In this document: piece after piece, positions 47,518 through 58,036 of the stretch
Numbering within the stretch: position 1 is the stretch's first letter
Layout: each line of letters begins with the position of its first letter
Assembly: GCF_027366395.1 (NCBI RefSeq)
Contig: NZ_CP114771.1
Location: forward strand, 4,960,001-5,024,000
Direction: 5' to 3'
Length of the DNA: 64,000 bases
Origin: Endozoicomonas sp. GU-1
GTDB taxonomy: Bacteria > Pseudomonadota > Gammaproteobacteria > Pseudomonadales > Endozoicomonadaceae
Position numbers and translations under genes: made by a program
Notes under the pieces: model-generated
Told to the model about the DNA's origin: nothing
What the model saw: the letters and a program-made list of their open reading frames with translations, nothing else
Databases searched by the model: none

Positions 47518-48678
47518 ATGTCTACGCGAGTGATTTTGCCCCGCATCATGCAGGTGGGGGCGGGGGCCAGCCTGGCTCTTCCTGATGTTCTGACTAGTCT
47601 GAGCTGTGCGAAGCCTCTCATTATTACTGATGCCATGATGGTTCAGCTAGGTTATGTCCAGGCACTGCAGGACTGTCTGACAAAAAACGACATTGATTCC
47701 AGTGTTTTTGCAGATACCGTTCCGGAACCCACCGTCGGCTCCATTCAGGCGGGTGTTGAAATGGCCAGGCAGGGAAGCTACGACTGTGTTGTTGCTCTCG
47801 GTGGAGGCAGCCCTATCGACAGTGCAAAGGCAATAGCTGTTCTCTCATGCCATGGTGGTGAAATGCGGGATTATAAGTTCCCAAGGATTATGGATCAGCC
47901 CGGACTGCCGGTGATTGCTATACCCACTACGGCCGGTACGGGTTCTGAGGCCACTCGAGTCACCATTATCACAGATGAGTCCTGTGACGAAAAAATGCTC
48001 TGTGTCGGGGCTGCTTATATGCCGTCAGCAGCACTGGTGGACTATAACCTGACATTGAGTGTGCCTCCCCGTACGACAGCAGACACAGGTATTGATGCAC
48101 TGACCCATGCCATGGAGGCATATGTCAGTAAAAAAGCCAGCTTGTACAGTGACAGCCAGGCTCTGGAAGCCATGCGCCTGATTGCACCGAATCTGCGTAC
48201 CGCCTATCACAATGGCAAGGATGAAAAAGCCCGTGAAGCCATGATGCTGGGCTCAACCCTCGCGGGTGTCGCCTTTTCCAATGCCTCGGTAGCTCTGGTC
48301 CATGGTATGAGCAGACCTATTGGAGCTTTTTTCCATGTTCCCCATGGCTTGTCTAATGCCATGCTGTTGCCGGCTGTTACTGAGTATTCAATTCCCGCTG
48401 CGCCTGATCGTTATGCCGACTGTGCGCGGGCTATGGGTGTTGCCGAACAGGGAGACAGTGATGAAGTGGCAAACCATAAGCTGCTGACCGAACTGAAAGC
48501 TCTGAATGATGAGCTTTCAGTTCCGGGTCCACAGGAATTTGGCATTGATAAAGTTGCATTTTTTGAAGTGCTGGACACCATGGCATTGCAGGCTCTGGCA
48601 TCCGGGTCACCTGCTAATAATCCCAGGGTGCCTGATGCAGAAGAGATTAAAGCCATTTACCAGCAGCTCTGGGACTAA
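47518..48678 (+). CDS. dddB: DddB: iron-containing alcohol dehydrogenase
   Basis: The product is 386 residues from the ATG at 47518, preceded by GAGG with a six-base spacer. The nucleotide-binding GGGSPIDSAKAIAVL and the iron site (D and H residues in TGIDALTHAMEAYVS, HGMSRPIGAFFHVPHG) are intact. By context it oxidises 3-hydroxypropionate to malonate semialdehyde after DMSP cleavage. Among Fe-ADHs the substrate cannot be read from sequence alone, so the ddd name rests on the cluster. Confidence 0.88.
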   Translation: MSTRVILPRIMQVGAGASLALPDVLTSLSCAKPLIITDAMMVQLGYVQALQDCLTKNDIDSSVFADTVPEPTVGSIQAGVEMARQGSYDCVVALGGGSPIDSAKAIAVLSCHGGEMRDYKFPRIMDQPGLPVIAIPTTAGTGSEATRVTIITDESCDEKMLCVGAAYMPSAALVDYNLTLSVPPRTTADTGIDALTHAMEAYVSKKASLYSDSQALEAMRLIAPNLRTAYHNGKDEKAREAMMLGSTLAGVAFSNASVALVHGMSRPIGAFFHVPHGLSNAMLLPAVTEYSIPAAPDRYADCARAMGVAEQGDSDEVANHKLLTELKALNDELSVPGPQEFGIDKVAFFEVLDTMALQALASGSPANNPRVPDAEEIKAIYQQLWD

Positions 48679-48739
48679 TTCAACACAAGTCAGTCAAAGA
48701 GTTAAGAAAAACATTTCTAACAAAACCATAGAGTGAATC

Positions 48740-50236
48740 ATGAACACAATTGGCCATCTGATCAATGGTAGAGCAGTCAATGATGATATACGTCATCAGG
48801 CGGTTTATAACCCGGCAACCGGTCAGGCTGAAAAGCAGGTTGCTTTGGCTTCCAAAGCTACAGTAGAGGAAGCTGTTGCTGCTGCAGAAGCAGCTTTTCC
48901 TTCCTGGAGAAACACGCCTGCCATCAAGCGTGCCCGGATCATGTTCCGGTTCAAGGAGCTGCTTGAGCAGAATGCTGAGCGTATCTGCGAATTGATTGGC
49001 CAGGAGCATGGCAAGATTTCCCACGATGCCATGGGGGAGCTGCAGCGTGGTATTGAAAACGTTGAATATGCCTGCGGTGCGCCAGAGCTGTTAAAGGGAG
49101 AACACAGCAGTAATGCCGGACCAGGCATTGATTCCTGGAGCGAGTTCCAGCCTCTGGGGGTTGTTGCCGGGATCACTCCCTTTAACTTCCCGGTCATGGT
49201 GCCACTGTGGATGTACCCGATGGCCATTGTCTGTGGCAATACCTTTGTTCTGAAGCCTTCCGAGCGGGTGCCAGGTTCAACGCTGTTCGTGGCTCAACTG
49301 CTGCACGAAGCCGGTCTGCCAGCAGGTGTCATGAATGTTGTCAATGGTGACAAGGAAGCTGTGGATGCTCTACTCCATGATAAAAGAGTCGAGGCTATCA
49401 GCTTTGTTGGATCTACCCCCATCGCTGAGTATATCTACACGACAGCGACAGCTAATGGCAAAAGATGCCAGGCATTGGGTGGTGCCAAGAACCACGCGAT
49501 CGTAATGCCTGATGCCGATATGGATAATGCTGTTAATCAGCTGTTGGGCGCAGCTTTTGGTTCCTCCGGCGAGCGTTGTATGGCATTGTCTGTAGCCGTT
49601 GCCGTGGGTGATGCAGCGGCCGACCAGTTGGTAGACAAGCTGAAAGAAGCCATGCAGTCCCTGAAAGTGGGTGCTTACAGCGACAGCTCCAATAATTTTG
49701 GACCGGTCATTACCCGACAGCACCAGGAAAAAGTGATCGGTTTTATTGACAGTGCCGAAGAGCAGGGAGCCGAGATCGTGGTTGATGGTCGCCAGCCCGA
49801 GGTCGCCGGTTATCAGGAAGGTTACTTTGTCGGTGGTACCCTTATTGACAGGGTAACGCCAGAAATGACCAGCTATCAGAACGAAATCTTTGGCCCCGTT
49901 CTGCAGGTGGTCCGAGTCAACAGTATGCAGGAAGCCATGGACCTGATTGATCGTCATGAATACGGTAATGGTACCTGCATCTTTACCCGGGATGGGGAAG
50001 CCGCTCGCTATTTCTCCGCACACATCAGGGTAGGAATGGTTGGCATCAATGTGCCTTTGCCAGTGCCTGTGGCTTATCATAGCTTTGGTGGCTGGAAGCG
50101 CTCACTGTTTGGTGATCTCCATGCTTATGGTCCGGATGCGGTTCGTTTTTATACACGTCGCAAGACCATTACTCAGCGCTGGCCTTCTGCGGGCGTCCGG
50201 GAAAATGTCCAGTTTTCCATGCCCACCATGAAGTAA
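48740..50236 (+). CDS. dddC: DddC: methylmalonate-semialdehyde dehydrogenase-like enzyme
   Basis: The 498-residue protein is a CoA-acylating aldehyde dehydrogenase of the MmsA type. It has GITPFNFPVMVPLWMYPMAI, VLKPSERVPGS, FVGSTPIAEYIY and the catalytic cysteine in FGSSGERCMALSVAV. In ddd clusters it converts malonate semialdehyde to acetyl-CoA. The closing VPLPVPVAYHSFGGWKRSLFGD motif is typical of MmsA. It lies between dddB and dddR on the same strand. Confidence 0.9.
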   Translation: MNTIGHLINGRAVNDDIRHQAVYNPATGQAEKQVALASKATVEEAVAAAEAAFPSWRNTPAIKRARIMFRFKELLEQNAERICELIGQEHGKISHDAMGELQRGIENVEYACGAPELLKGEHSSNAGPGIDSWSEFQPLGVVAGITPFNFPVMVPLWMYPMAIVCGNTFVLKPSERVPGSTLFVAQLLHEAGLPAGVMNVVNGDKEAVDALLHDKRVEAISFVGSTPIAEYIYTTATANGKRCQALGGAKNHAIVMPDADMDNAVNQLLGAAFGSSGERCMALSVAVAVGDAAADQLVDKLKEAMQSLKVGAYSDSSNNFGPVITRQHQEKVIGFIDSAEEQGAEIVVDGRQPEVAGYQEGYFVGGTLIDRVTPEMTSYQNEIFGPVLQVVRVNSMQEAMDLIDRHEYGNGTCIFTRDGEAARYFSAHIRVGMVGINVPLPVPVAYHSFGGWKRSLFGDLHAYGPDAVRFYTRRKTITQRWPSAGVRENVQFSMPTMK

Positions 50237-50355
50237 GCGGAGCCCAGGTAATAGCCCTGGAAACAGTTTGATTGTCGTTTTGTTACAAAAAATGAACAGT
50301 CTTTCGGTTGTCTGGGGTTAATACTGCATGGTCTGGCCATGTAGTGATTATTATA

Positions 50356-51303
50356 ATGAAAAAGCGACTACCTCCTCTGAACTGGCTGCGCTCCTTTGAG
50401 GCATCTGCCCGCCTGCTCAGCTTTACCCATGCAGCCAATGAATTGAATCTTACCCAGGCTGCGGTCAGCCAACAGGTTAAAGGTCTTGAGTCTCAGCTTG
50501 GAGTAGCCCTGTTCAAGAGGCTTCCCCGTGGGCTGGAAATGACGGAAGCCGGCATGGCTTATCTTCCTGCTGTTCATGAAGCAGTCAGCTCGCTGGCTGT
50601 GGCGACGGAAGAGCTGTTTGGTCAGGGCAGGGACAGATTGTTAACTGTCAGGGTGAATCTGGTATTCTTCACGACCTGGCTGACTCCCAGAATGGGCCGT
50701 TTCAGGGAAGAGTTTCCTGAGATCGGCATACGTTTTACCAGTAATATCTGGGCAGAGGACAAGGACAGGGAAGCAGACCTTGAAATACGTTATGGCCGGG
50801 GTGACTGGCCAGATCTGAAGGCTGATTGTCTCACTGAGGACGAGCTCTTCCCCGTCTGCAGTCCAGAGCTGGCCAATGGTCTGCCACTGCCCGAGTGTCC
50901 CGAACAGCTATCAGAACATACCCTGTTGCATGTTATTGGCTATGAAGAAGGCTGGGGGTACTGGTTCAATCAGCTGGATTGTGAATTCCGCGAAAACTCT
51001 CCAGGCCTGCAGTTTGATACCCTGATTACAGCACTGGAAATGGCGAAGTATGGTCAGGGTTTTGCGCTGGGCCGGACATCCCTTGTCGCAGGAATGTTGA
51101 CCAGTGGTGAGCTGGTGGCACCATTGCCGCAAAGAGTCAGGGCTTCTGAGGGATTCTATCTTACTTCTCCTGCCCGTCAGTACTTGCATCCCAAGGCGAA
51201 AGTATTCAGAAGCTGGATTCTGGAAGAGAGCCGGAAAAGCAAAGCCTCGTCATCAAAAAGTCAGCTTAGTGAAGATATAAAAGTAGCGGATATTGCATAC
51301 TGA
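50356..51303 (+). CDS. dddR: DddR: LysR-type (GcvA-like) regulator
   Basis: The product is 316 residues from the ATG at 50356; the earlier TTG at 50308 is less likely. The winged helix-turn-helix reads PPLNWLRSFEASARLLSFT and ELNLTQAAVSQQVKGLE, a GcvA-like subgroup. The effector domain follows. From its place at the end of dddTBC it is the probable activator of the DMSP genes, responding to DMSP or a product. It is followed by a MITE-like element and the convergent pdxA gene. Confidence 0.88.
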   Translation: MKKRLPPLNWLRSFEASARLLSFTHAANELNLTQAAVSQQVKGLESQLGVALFKRLPRGLEMTEAGMAYLPAVHEAVSSLAVATEELFGQGRDRLLTVRVNLVFFTTWLTPRMGRFREEFPEIGIRFTSNIWAEDKDREADLEIRYGRGDWPDLKADCLTEDELFPVCSPELANGLPLPECPEQLSEHTLLHVIGYEEGWGYWFNQLDCEFRENSPGLQFDTLITALEMAKYGQGFALGRTSLVAGMLTSGELVAPLPQRVRASEGFYLTSPARQYLHPKAKVFRSWILEESRKSKASSSKSQLSEDIKVADIAY

Positions 51304-51349
51304 TTGATACAGGAAACTTATTTTATTAAAGGACTAATCCTTCGGCGTA

Positions 51350-51516
51350 TAAGTAGTTAACCAAAATGAAATCATATATTTCTGACTAAGTTGTCAGTCA
51401 CTCTGCGGCGTTGCAACTCCGGTCACATAGCTACGGCTATGCTCCCTGCGTTGCGCCTTGCATAGCAACTGCCCACTTAGCCAGAAATATACGATTCCAT
51501 TTGGCCAACTACTTAG
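51350..51516. mobile_element. MITE-like element with 42-bp imperfect terminal inverted repeats
   Basis: The left arm TAAGTAGTTAACCAAAATG... (51350-51391) and the right arm ending ...GGCCAACTACTTAG (51475-51516) are imperfect inverted repeats of about 42 bases. The core holds a perfect hairpin, CATAGC-TACG-GCTATG at 51426-51441. No coding capacity. It lies exactly between the convergent dddR and pdxA genes, at one edge of the DMSP cluster insertion, and may also serve as a terminator. Confidence 0.65.
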
Positions 51517-51553
51517 ACCCCACACTGATTTCTCAGAATCAATGGGGAGGATG

Positions 51554-52567
51554 TCAATCAGGGAAGGAAAGCATCTCCAGTGCCGTTTCGATGGCGGTGT
51601 ATAAACTGCCTGAGTCAATGTTCCCGGTGGCCGCAAGATCCAGGGCGGTGCCATGATCCACCGAGGTGCGGACAATCGGCAGCCCCAGGGTGATATTGAC
51701 GGCCTGCCCAAAGCCTTTGTATTTGAGCACCGGTAACCCCTGGTCATGGTACATGGCCAGTACGGCATCAGCCTGTTGCAGCAGTTTTGGGTTAAACAGG
51801 GTGTCTGCGGGTAAGGGGCCGGTCAGGTTCATTCCCTGAGCCCGGCAATGGTTCAGAACGGGTATAATGGTTTCAATCTCTTCCATTCCCAGGTGGCCAC
51901 CCTCGCCGGCATGGGGGTTCATTCCACAGACAAGAATATGAGGCGTGCGGATCGCAAACTTATCCTGTAACTCCCGATGAAGAATGTGAATAACCTGAGT
52001 CAGGGAGTCACGGGTAATCGCTGCAGAAACCTCGGAAAGGGGGAGGTGGGTGGTGGCCAGGGCGACTCTTAAGCCCTCTGTTGCCAGCATCATCACAACT
52101 TTTCCGGTGTGGGTCTGTTCAGCAAGAAACTCTGTGTGGCCACTGAAGGGAATGCCGGCGTTATTGATCACTTCTTTATGAACAGGGCCGGTCACCATTC
52201 CATCAAAAAGGCCGTTCACGCATCCATCCAGGGCTAACTTCAGGGTATCGAGAACATATTGACCGTTAGCGGGGTTAACGGCACCCGCTGTTGCCGGGGT
52301 AGCCATGGAGACCGGGGCAACCACCAGGGTGTTTGCCCGGGAAGGTTCTCTGATATCCGGGCTAAAGAGTTGCAGGTCAACGGATAGGCCCAGCTGTATT
52401 GCCCGTTGTGCCAATAACTCCGGATCGGCTGCAATCACCAGTTGCACCGGTTTGGAAAACTCGTGGCCCTGGGTTGCCAGCATCAGGCAAAGGTCGGGAC
52501 CGATGCCTGCAGGCTCCCCGGCGGTAACTACCAGCCGGGGAATGGGTTGGGGGGTGTAACCGGTCAT
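51554..52567 (-). CDS. pdxA: 4-hydroxythreonine-4-phosphate dehydrogenase
   Basis: The product is 337 residues from the ATG at 52567 ([21 protein letters not shown]). An upstream in-frame start at 52636 would overlap surA and is rejected. Family motifs [40 protein letters not shown] and [12 protein letters not shown] with its metal histidines are present. It acts in pyridoxal phosphate synthesis. It starts two bases after the surA stop, so the two are translationally coupled. Confidence 0.96.
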   Translation of the reverse strand: MTGYTPQPIPRLVVTAGEPAGIGPDLCLMLATQGHEFSKPVQLVIAADPELLAQRAIQLGLSVDLQLFSPDIREPSRANTLVVAPVSMATPATAGAVNPANGQYVLDTLKLALDGCVNGLFDGMVTGPVHKEVINNAGIPFSGHTEFLAEQTHTGKVVMMLATEGLRVALATTHLPLSEVSAAITRDSLTQVIHILHRELQDKFAIRTPHILVCGMNPHAGEGGHLGMEEIETIIPVLNHCRAQGMNLTGPLPADTLFNPKLLQQADAVLAMYHDQGLPVLKYKGFGQAVNITLGLPIVRTSVDHGTALDLAATGNIDSGSLYTAIETALEMLSFPD

Positions 52568-52568
52568 A

Positions 52569-53906
52569 TCAGAGCTGGATCTCAACGTAGGCCTGATCAC
52601 GGATTTCCCGCAGCCAGACTTGCAGTTCTTCTTCAAACTTGCGATTACTGAGCAGTTCTCTTACCTGGTTGCGGCGAACCTGGGTGCTGATGTCAGACTG
52701 CCGTTTGCCCAGCACTTCGAGAATATGCCAGCCGTAGGTGGTGCGAAATGGCTCGCTGACTACTTTTTCCGGAATGATGTTCATCACGGTCTGGAATTCC
52801 GGAACCAGTGTTTCTGGAGAGATCCATCCCATATCACCGCCATTGAGCGCGGAAGCGGTATCGTCAGAATACGCTTTGGCAAGCTCGCTGAACGCTTCCC
52901 CCGCCTGAACCCGCTGATACAGTTTCTTCGCCTGCATCTGGGACTCAAGGTTACTGCGAATTTCATTGGGCTTGATCAGGATATGGCGCACATGAACCTG
53001 ACTCTGGACCACTTTTGCATTCCCCCTGGTATCCATAAGTTTGATGATATGGAAACCGGCAGGGCTGCGAATAGCGTCGGAGGTCTGCCCCGGGGTCATG
53101 TTAATGGCCTGTTCCGCAAAAAGCGTGGGGAGCTGGTCGGCTTTTCGCCAGCCGAGGTCGCCTCCTTCCAGGGCATTCTGCCCACTGGAGTTGGCAATGG
53201 CCAGGGCCTGAAAGTCTGCTCCCTGGCGCAGTTGTCCGGACAGGTCATCAGCAAGGCGCTCTGCACTCTGGACCTGGTCGGGTGTGGCATTGTCGGGAGT
53301 GGCAATCAGAATATGACCCAGACGATATTCCGTCTGCACTTGTGCCAGCCCTTCAGGAGAGCTCAGGAAGTTATCAATTTCCTGTTCGCTGACCTGGACC
53401 CGCTGGGCAACCTGGCGCTGACGAACACGGTTAAGAATCATTTCCCGGCGAATTTCTTCACGGGCCTGGCTGAACGACAGGCCATCCGCTTCCAGGTTTT
53501 GCCGGAACGCTTCCAGGGTCATCTGGTTGCGCTGGGCGATTCGGGCAATGGCGTCATTAAGAGCCCAGTCATCAATGCGGATGCCGCCGCGCTTGCCCAT
53601 CTGGATCTGAATGTTTTCCAGTATCAGCTGTTCCAGTACCTGGTTTTTCAGCACATCTTCCGGTGGCAGGTTGATATTTCTGGATGCCAGCTGGCGATGC
53701 ACCGCCTCAATACGGGCATCCAGCTCACTTTGCATGATCACGTCCTGATCAATTTTGGCAACGATTCGATCCAGTGGCAGCTGGTTTCGGATGGTGCCTT
53801 TCTGCGGGGTTTGCGCTGCATCATTTGACTGTGCGTAAACGCCACCGCTGCTGAAAGACAGCAGGCACAGGGTAGCCAGTGCCATGCTTTTTAATCCCTT
53901 CATCAT
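52569..53906 (-). CDS. surA: Periplasmic chaperone and peptidyl-prolyl isomerase SurA
   Basis: The 445-residue protein has a Sec signal peptide ([19 protein letters not shown]), an N-terminal chaperone domain ([21 protein letters not shown]) and two parvulin domains (beginning [11 protein letters not shown] and [10 protein letters not shown]). It guides outer-membrane proteins such as LptD to the BAM complex. It starts immediately after the lptD stop. Confidence 0.97.
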   Translation of the reverse strand: MMKGLKSMALATLCLLSFSSGGVYAQSNDAAQTPQKGTIRNQLPLDRIVAKIDQDVIMQSELDARIEAVHRQLASRNINLPPEDVLKNQVLEQLILENIQIQMGKRGGIRIDDWALNDAIARIAQRNQMTLEAFRQNLEADGLSFSQAREEIRREMILNRVRQRQVAQRVQVSEQEIDNFLSSPEGLAQVQTEYRLGHILIATPDNATPDQVQSAERLADDLSGQLRQGADFQALAIANSSGQNALEGGDLGWRKADQLPTLFAEQAINMTPGQTSDAIRSPAGFHIIKLMDTRGNAKVVQSQVHVRHILIKPNEIRSNLESQMQAKKLYQRVQAGEAFSELAKAYSDDTASALNGGDMGWISPETLVPEFQTVMNIIPEKVVSEPFRTTYGWHILEVLGKRQSDISTQVRRNQVRELLSNRKFEEELQVWLREIRDQAYVEIQL

Positions 53907-56687
53907 TTACTTCTCATCCCCTGCGTAACCTTTAATACCTTTGATGTACTGTTTTGTGGTGCCACCGGTCAGATCCCCAAGTCCTCTCAGGACAAACTGG
54001 AGAAATATGCCGTTTTTGCTGTCAGGGTGATCAATGTTGTCATCATCCTCGACCCACTTGCGCCACAGTACACGTACCTGATAACAGCAACTGTTATATT
54101 CGACTCCGGATAATATCTCAAGGTTCCGCTTGTTGGTTAAATCGTACTGCCAGCGGCCCATGGCTGACCAGTTGTTGGTCACAGGCCATGCGATAGAGAG
54201 GTCGGTCTGGCTCAGGTTGTTGTCGGTGGTCAGACCGGTATTTTGATCCAGCTCGTTTTTAACAAAACGATCAGCCTGACGCAGGAAACGATAGCCAGCG
54301 TTCATGACACGGCGATCACCCGGCTGGTACTGGTAGTAAAGACCGTAGCTATCCAGTTTGTTGTTACTGGTATCCCACATCAGATCCTGACGGATGTTCA
54401 TGCTGCGATTAATGTTATAGACCAGTTCCGATGCCAGTGGTGACACTGAATCCTGCATTTCTTCCAGCAGACGCCTTGTCTCATCGCCCGGGTCGGTATC
54501 CAGGTCCTGGTCAATAACACCCTGGTCAATACCGGCAATAGGGCTGATCCACAGTTGACGATCTTCAAAATAGATGATCTGGCCAATGCCAAAGCGCACC
54601 CGCTCAAAGCCATCACCTTCTATCAGCCGGGTTGTCAGGCCCAGGGAGAGCTGGTTGGCATCACCTAACCGGTCGTGGCCTGAGAAGCGGCTGTCGCGCC
54701 AGAGTGAGTTGTAGTTGAAGTTCATCAGTGCGGTATCAAACACCGGGTTCATCTCCTGCCCCTCTTTATAAGGGGAGTAGAGATACTTCATCCTGGGCTC
54801 AAGAGTGTGGGTGAATTCGGTACCACCGATATTGGTGAATCGGTCAAAGTAAAAGCCGCTGTCAATGCTGAATGTGGGCACTGTTGTCTTGGGTGACTCG
54901 GTGTAGTCAGCAGCGGTGAAGTTGCCGTAGGCCCTATTCAGGTCAGTCTCTACCTCAGTTGCACTCAGGTCCGTCAGCCGGTATTCAACATGTTGCACTT
55001 TCACCGCCGGGCGGATAAATGCATAGCTCCAGTCAAAAGAGTAACCTGCCCCGGTTTCCAGGTAGAGCCGTTCACCATTGGCGCTTTTAATACCGTAACC
55101 TTCGTCGTATACGCTCTCGAAGTATTCGTTATCCGATGTTGTTTTCGATTCTTCCTTAACATAATGCCAATTATCATCACGGGAGAACTTCGTGTAGTCG
55201 GCCACATAATTCAGGTTAAGGCGGCTACTGGCCAGCCAGTTACCAGACAGTTTGATCTGTGGCAGTTTGTTATAAGGGTCATCTGCCGTCTGGTTCATAT
55301 TCTGGTATTGGTGAGCATCCACACTAAACTGCCAGCTGTGGTTGGTATCCCCTCCCAGGTAGCGGGTACCTATCCGCTGGTTCAGCGGTGCATTGGCAGA
55401 CAGGTTAAGGCTGGTGCTGAAATCATCCAGATAGTTTTTATCACTGGCTTTGGCGTAGTCGACTTCTGCCGTCCAGCGGCTGGTCAGGTTGGTCTGCTGA
55501 CGATAGTTGAGCAACCAGCGTTGGTCATTGTAATAAGGGTTCTCTTTTTTCAGCTGATCTTTGTCCAGCAATCCGGAAAGCCCCAGTTCACCCCGGGTGT
55601 TACCCACTAGATAGCGGAATTCGTTCTCCAGCATTAATCCCCGTTTGCTCATATATCTGGGCGTCAGGGTGGCATCATAGTTGGGTGCAATATTCAGGTA
55701 ATAAGGGATGGCAAAGTCCAAACCGTTATCACTGCTTTGGGATAACGTAGGGTAAAGGAAACCGGACTTTCTGCGGTCATCAATTGGGAAAGACAAATAT
55801 GGCGTGTAGAGGATTGGCAGCCCTTGCACACGAACGACGGCATTTTTGGCCAGACCCTGACCACTACCCATATCAAGGGTTACCTGTTGACCGGACAGCT
55901 GCCAGCCTTTGTCACCCGGAGGGCAGGTGGTGTAGGTGGCGTCAGACAACTCAAGTGTAGTGTCTTCATTGCGGACGATGCGTTTAGCGCTGCCTCGGGC
56001 TTTCTGCTCATGCATCACATAAGCGGTGTTCTCAAGGGTTGCACGGCCACTGTCGAGTTGTAGATCACCTTTGTCACCGACCAGCAGGACGCCACTGTCC
56101 CGAAAGCGAACGTTGCCTTCGAACTGGCCATGGTTCCGGCTTTTGTCCAGCGTGGCGTGGTCACTTTCAAACTGCCGGCTGCCCTGACGGACCGTAACAT
56201 CACCCTTGAAGGTTGCAACTGAGTCTTTGTCATAACTGGATTCATTGGACTCGGCGACAATGGGTGCATTATTGCTATCCCCGCTATAGTCCTTGCCAGG
56301 TCTGGGCGGCTCGATATAAGCGCCGCAGCTATAGAAAGGCTCAGTTGATCTTCTCTGTGCCGAGAGGTCCCGGATAGGTTGCCAGTCCAGTTGTTGTTTG
56401 AGGGCGGCGTTTTGACCGTTGGTGGCAGGCTTTATTGGCGTCGTCGATTTTTTCGGGTTTCTGACCTGCTGTTTGGCCCCGGGCTTCGGTTGCGCCGGTT
56501 TGGATTTGCCGGTGGCAGGATGACAACTCCAATGACCATTAGCCAGTGTCTGGCAGTGCCATTCGCTCTGTTGAGCACCCGAGGGTTCAGCGGCAATGAC
56601 TCTGGCTGCTGGTTGGCTGGCAATAATGCTGGTTGCAATGACCAGTGTCAGTGCTTTTGGGGTAAAGGGTAATAGGTGCATATCCAT
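53907..56687 (-). CDS. lptD: LPS-assembly outer-membrane protein LptD
   Basis: The 926-residue protein has an N-terminal signal segment, a proline/lysine-rich linker (about 55-95), an OstA/LptA-like beta-jellyroll domain (about 130-280) and a C-terminal beta-barrel. The conserved cysteines are present: one in FYSCGAYIEPP, one in YTTCPPGDKG and the adjacent pair in EYNSCCYQVRV, which form the disulfides needed for function. It inserts LPS in the outer leaflet with LptE. It is longer than the 784-residue E. coli protein because of the linker and loops. Confidence 0.96.
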   Translation of the reverse strand: MDMHLLPFTPKALTLVIATSIIASQPAARVIAAEPSGAQQSEWHCQTLANGHWSCHPATGKSKPAQPKPGAKQQVRNPKKSTTPIKPATNGQNAALKQQLDWQPIRDLSAQRRSTEPFYSCGAYIEPPRPGKDYSGDSNNAPIVAESNESSYDKDSVATFKGDVTVRQGSRQFESDHATLDKSRNHGQFEGNVRFRDSGVLLVGDKGDLQLDSGRATLENTAYVMHEQKARGSAKRIVRNEDTTLELSDATYTTCPPGDKGWQLSGQQVTLDMGSGQGLAKNAVVRVQGLPILYTPYLSFPIDDRRKSGFLYPTLSQSSDNGLDFAIPYYLNIAPNYDATLTPRYMSKRGLMLENEFRYLVGNTRGELGLSGLLDKDQLKKENPYYNDQRWLLNYRQQTNLTSRWTAEVDYAKASDKNYLDDFSTSLNLSANAPLNQRIGTRYLGGDTNHSWQFSVDAHQYQNMNQTADDPYNKLPQIKLSGNWLASSRLNLNYVADYTKFSRDDNWHYVKEESKTTSDNEYFESVYDEGYGIKSANGERLYLETGAGYSFDWSYAFIRPAVKVQHVEYRLTDLSATEVETDLNRAYGNFTAADYTESPKTTVPTFSIDSGFYFDRFTNIGGTEFTHTLEPRMKYLYSPYKEGQEMNPVFDTALMNFNYNSLWRDSRFSGHDRLGDANQLSLGLTTRLIEGDGFERVRFGIGQIIYFEDRQLWISPIAGIDQGVIDQDLDTDPGDETRRLLEEMQDSVSPLASELVYNINRSMNIRQDLMWDTSNNKLDSYGLYYQYQPGDRRVMNAGYRFLRQADRFVKNELDQNTGLTTDNNLSQTDLSIAWPVTNNWSAMGRWQYDLTNKRNLEILSGVEYNSCCYQVRVLWRKWVEDDDNIDHPDSKNGIFLQFVLRGLGDLTGGTTKQYIKGIKGYAGDEK

Positions 56688-56944
56688 AAGCTCAGCAATC
56701 CTGGGGCAACATTCTTACTGCATTTGAGTCGCAATATTCTATATGCATTTGCACAGGAAATGCAGTGTTAAATCCATTGGGAACTTTGGACACGAGAGCC
56801 TGAAATGTCAAATAGCCACAGGCTTTTCATTTTCTCCCGGGCTGGGAACCTTATGTCAATAGAGCCTAAGCGCCAATAGGCCAGAATAGCTCTCTGTGAT
56901 AGTCTTGGGTATTGATCTGACATTGCTAATGGGAAGCAAAAGCG

Positions 56945-58036
56945 TTGGCCACAACAATTTCAGAGCTTCAGAACGTTTCTGAAGCATCTTGCCGTCGGGA
57001 ACAACTGGCCCAATGGGTTGTCTCAGTGTTATCTGGCGGACAAAGCCCTGCCTTTGATCATGGGAATCTTGATGCAGGTGCTTCAATGCCTTTACAGGCC
57101 ATTGGCAGTGACGCCGGTTTTCGAAAATATTATCGGGTTAAAACCCCTCGGCGGATGCTGGTTGCCGTAGATGCTCCTCCGGCAACGGAAGATACCCGCA
57201 CCTTTGTTGACATAGCCACTCACTGGCGGGCAGGCGGGGTTCACGTTCCTGAGGTGTTTGCGGTTGATTATGAGCATGGCTTTATGCTTCAGGAGGACCT
57301 GGGGGATACGCCAATGCAGGTTTTACTGCAAGGCTCTGCCGCCGACCAGCATTATCCGCAGCTTCTGGACACCTTACTCACCGTGCAGCAACAGTCACCT
57401 GATAACCTGCCTCCCTACGATGAAAAGCTGATTCGCCTTGAGCTGTCTCTTTATCCCCAGTGGTTTCTTGGGGCACTTATGGGATTTGATGCTGAAGATC
57501 CTCACATTGTGCAGCCGCTGACGGGGCTGTTCTCCTCGTTGGTAACAACGTTTCTTGAGCAGCCAAAGGGGACGGTTCATCGTGATTACCATTCCCGAAA
57601 CCTGATGCTGGCACCGGATGGCACTGTCGGGGTTATTGATTTTCAGGGAGCGCTGCATGGGCCATTGCTTTATGACGTCGTCTCTTTATTGAGGGACTGC
57701 TACATAGCCTGGCCGGAAGAAAAGATAGATCGCTGGTTTTCCTCCTTTATTGCCCATCATCCGGTGCTGGCAGATTATGACCGGGAACAGCTGAAAATCT
57801 GGTTTGACCTCACGGGTTTACAGCGTCATCTGAAATGTCTGGGGATCTTTTCCAGGTTATGGCTGCGTGATGGCAAACCCGGCTACCTTAACGATATTCC
57901 AAGAACTCTGGGGTATGTGATGTCCATCTGCCAGCGATACCCTCAATTCAAAGCCCATGCCGAGTGGCTGCAAAAGGGCGTTGAACCTTTGGTTAAAGGG
58001 CGGCTCAAACAGGTAATGGAGGAAGCTGGTGTATGA
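56945..58036 (+). CDS. amgK: N-acetylmuramate/N-acetylglucosamine kinase AmgK
   Basis: The 363-residue protein has an aminoglycoside-phosphotransferase fold: the catalytic [11 protein letters not shown] and the metal-binding [14 protein letters not shown]. It begins with TTG at 56945, supported by GGAAG eight bases upstream; the next ATG lies 47 codons in. It phosphorylates the anomeric position of N-acetylmuramic acid recovered from peptidoglycan. It overlaps murU by four bases (ATGA). It is divergent from lptD, as in Pseudomonas. Confidence 0.93.
   Translation: MATTISELQNVSEASCRREQLAQWVVSVLSGGQSPAFDHGNLDAGASMPLQAIGSDAGFRKYYRVKTPRRMLVAVDAPPATEDTRTFVDIATHWRAGGVHVPEVFAVDYEHGFMLQEDLGDTPMQVLLQGSAADQHYPQLLDTLLTVQQQSPDNLPPYDEKLIRLELSLYPQWFLGALMGFDAEDPHIVQPLTGLFSSLVTTFLEQPKGTVHRDYHSRNLMLAPDGTVGVIDFQGALHGPLLYDVVSLLRDCYIAWPEEKIDRWFSSFIAHHPVLADYDREQLKIWFDLTGLQRHLKCLGIFSRLWLRDGKPGYLNDIPRTLGYVMSICQRYPQFKAHAEWLQKGVEPLVKGRLKQVMEEAGV

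Noticed and set aside
52568-52636. Upstream in-frame start for pdxA at 52636
   Set aside because: It would overlap the end of surA by about 68 bases and adds 23 residues absent from the family; the ATG at 52567 directly follows the surA stop.
52620-53828. Long plus-strand frame of 402 codons
   Set aside because: It is antisense to surA, a well-conserved gene, and shows no family features.
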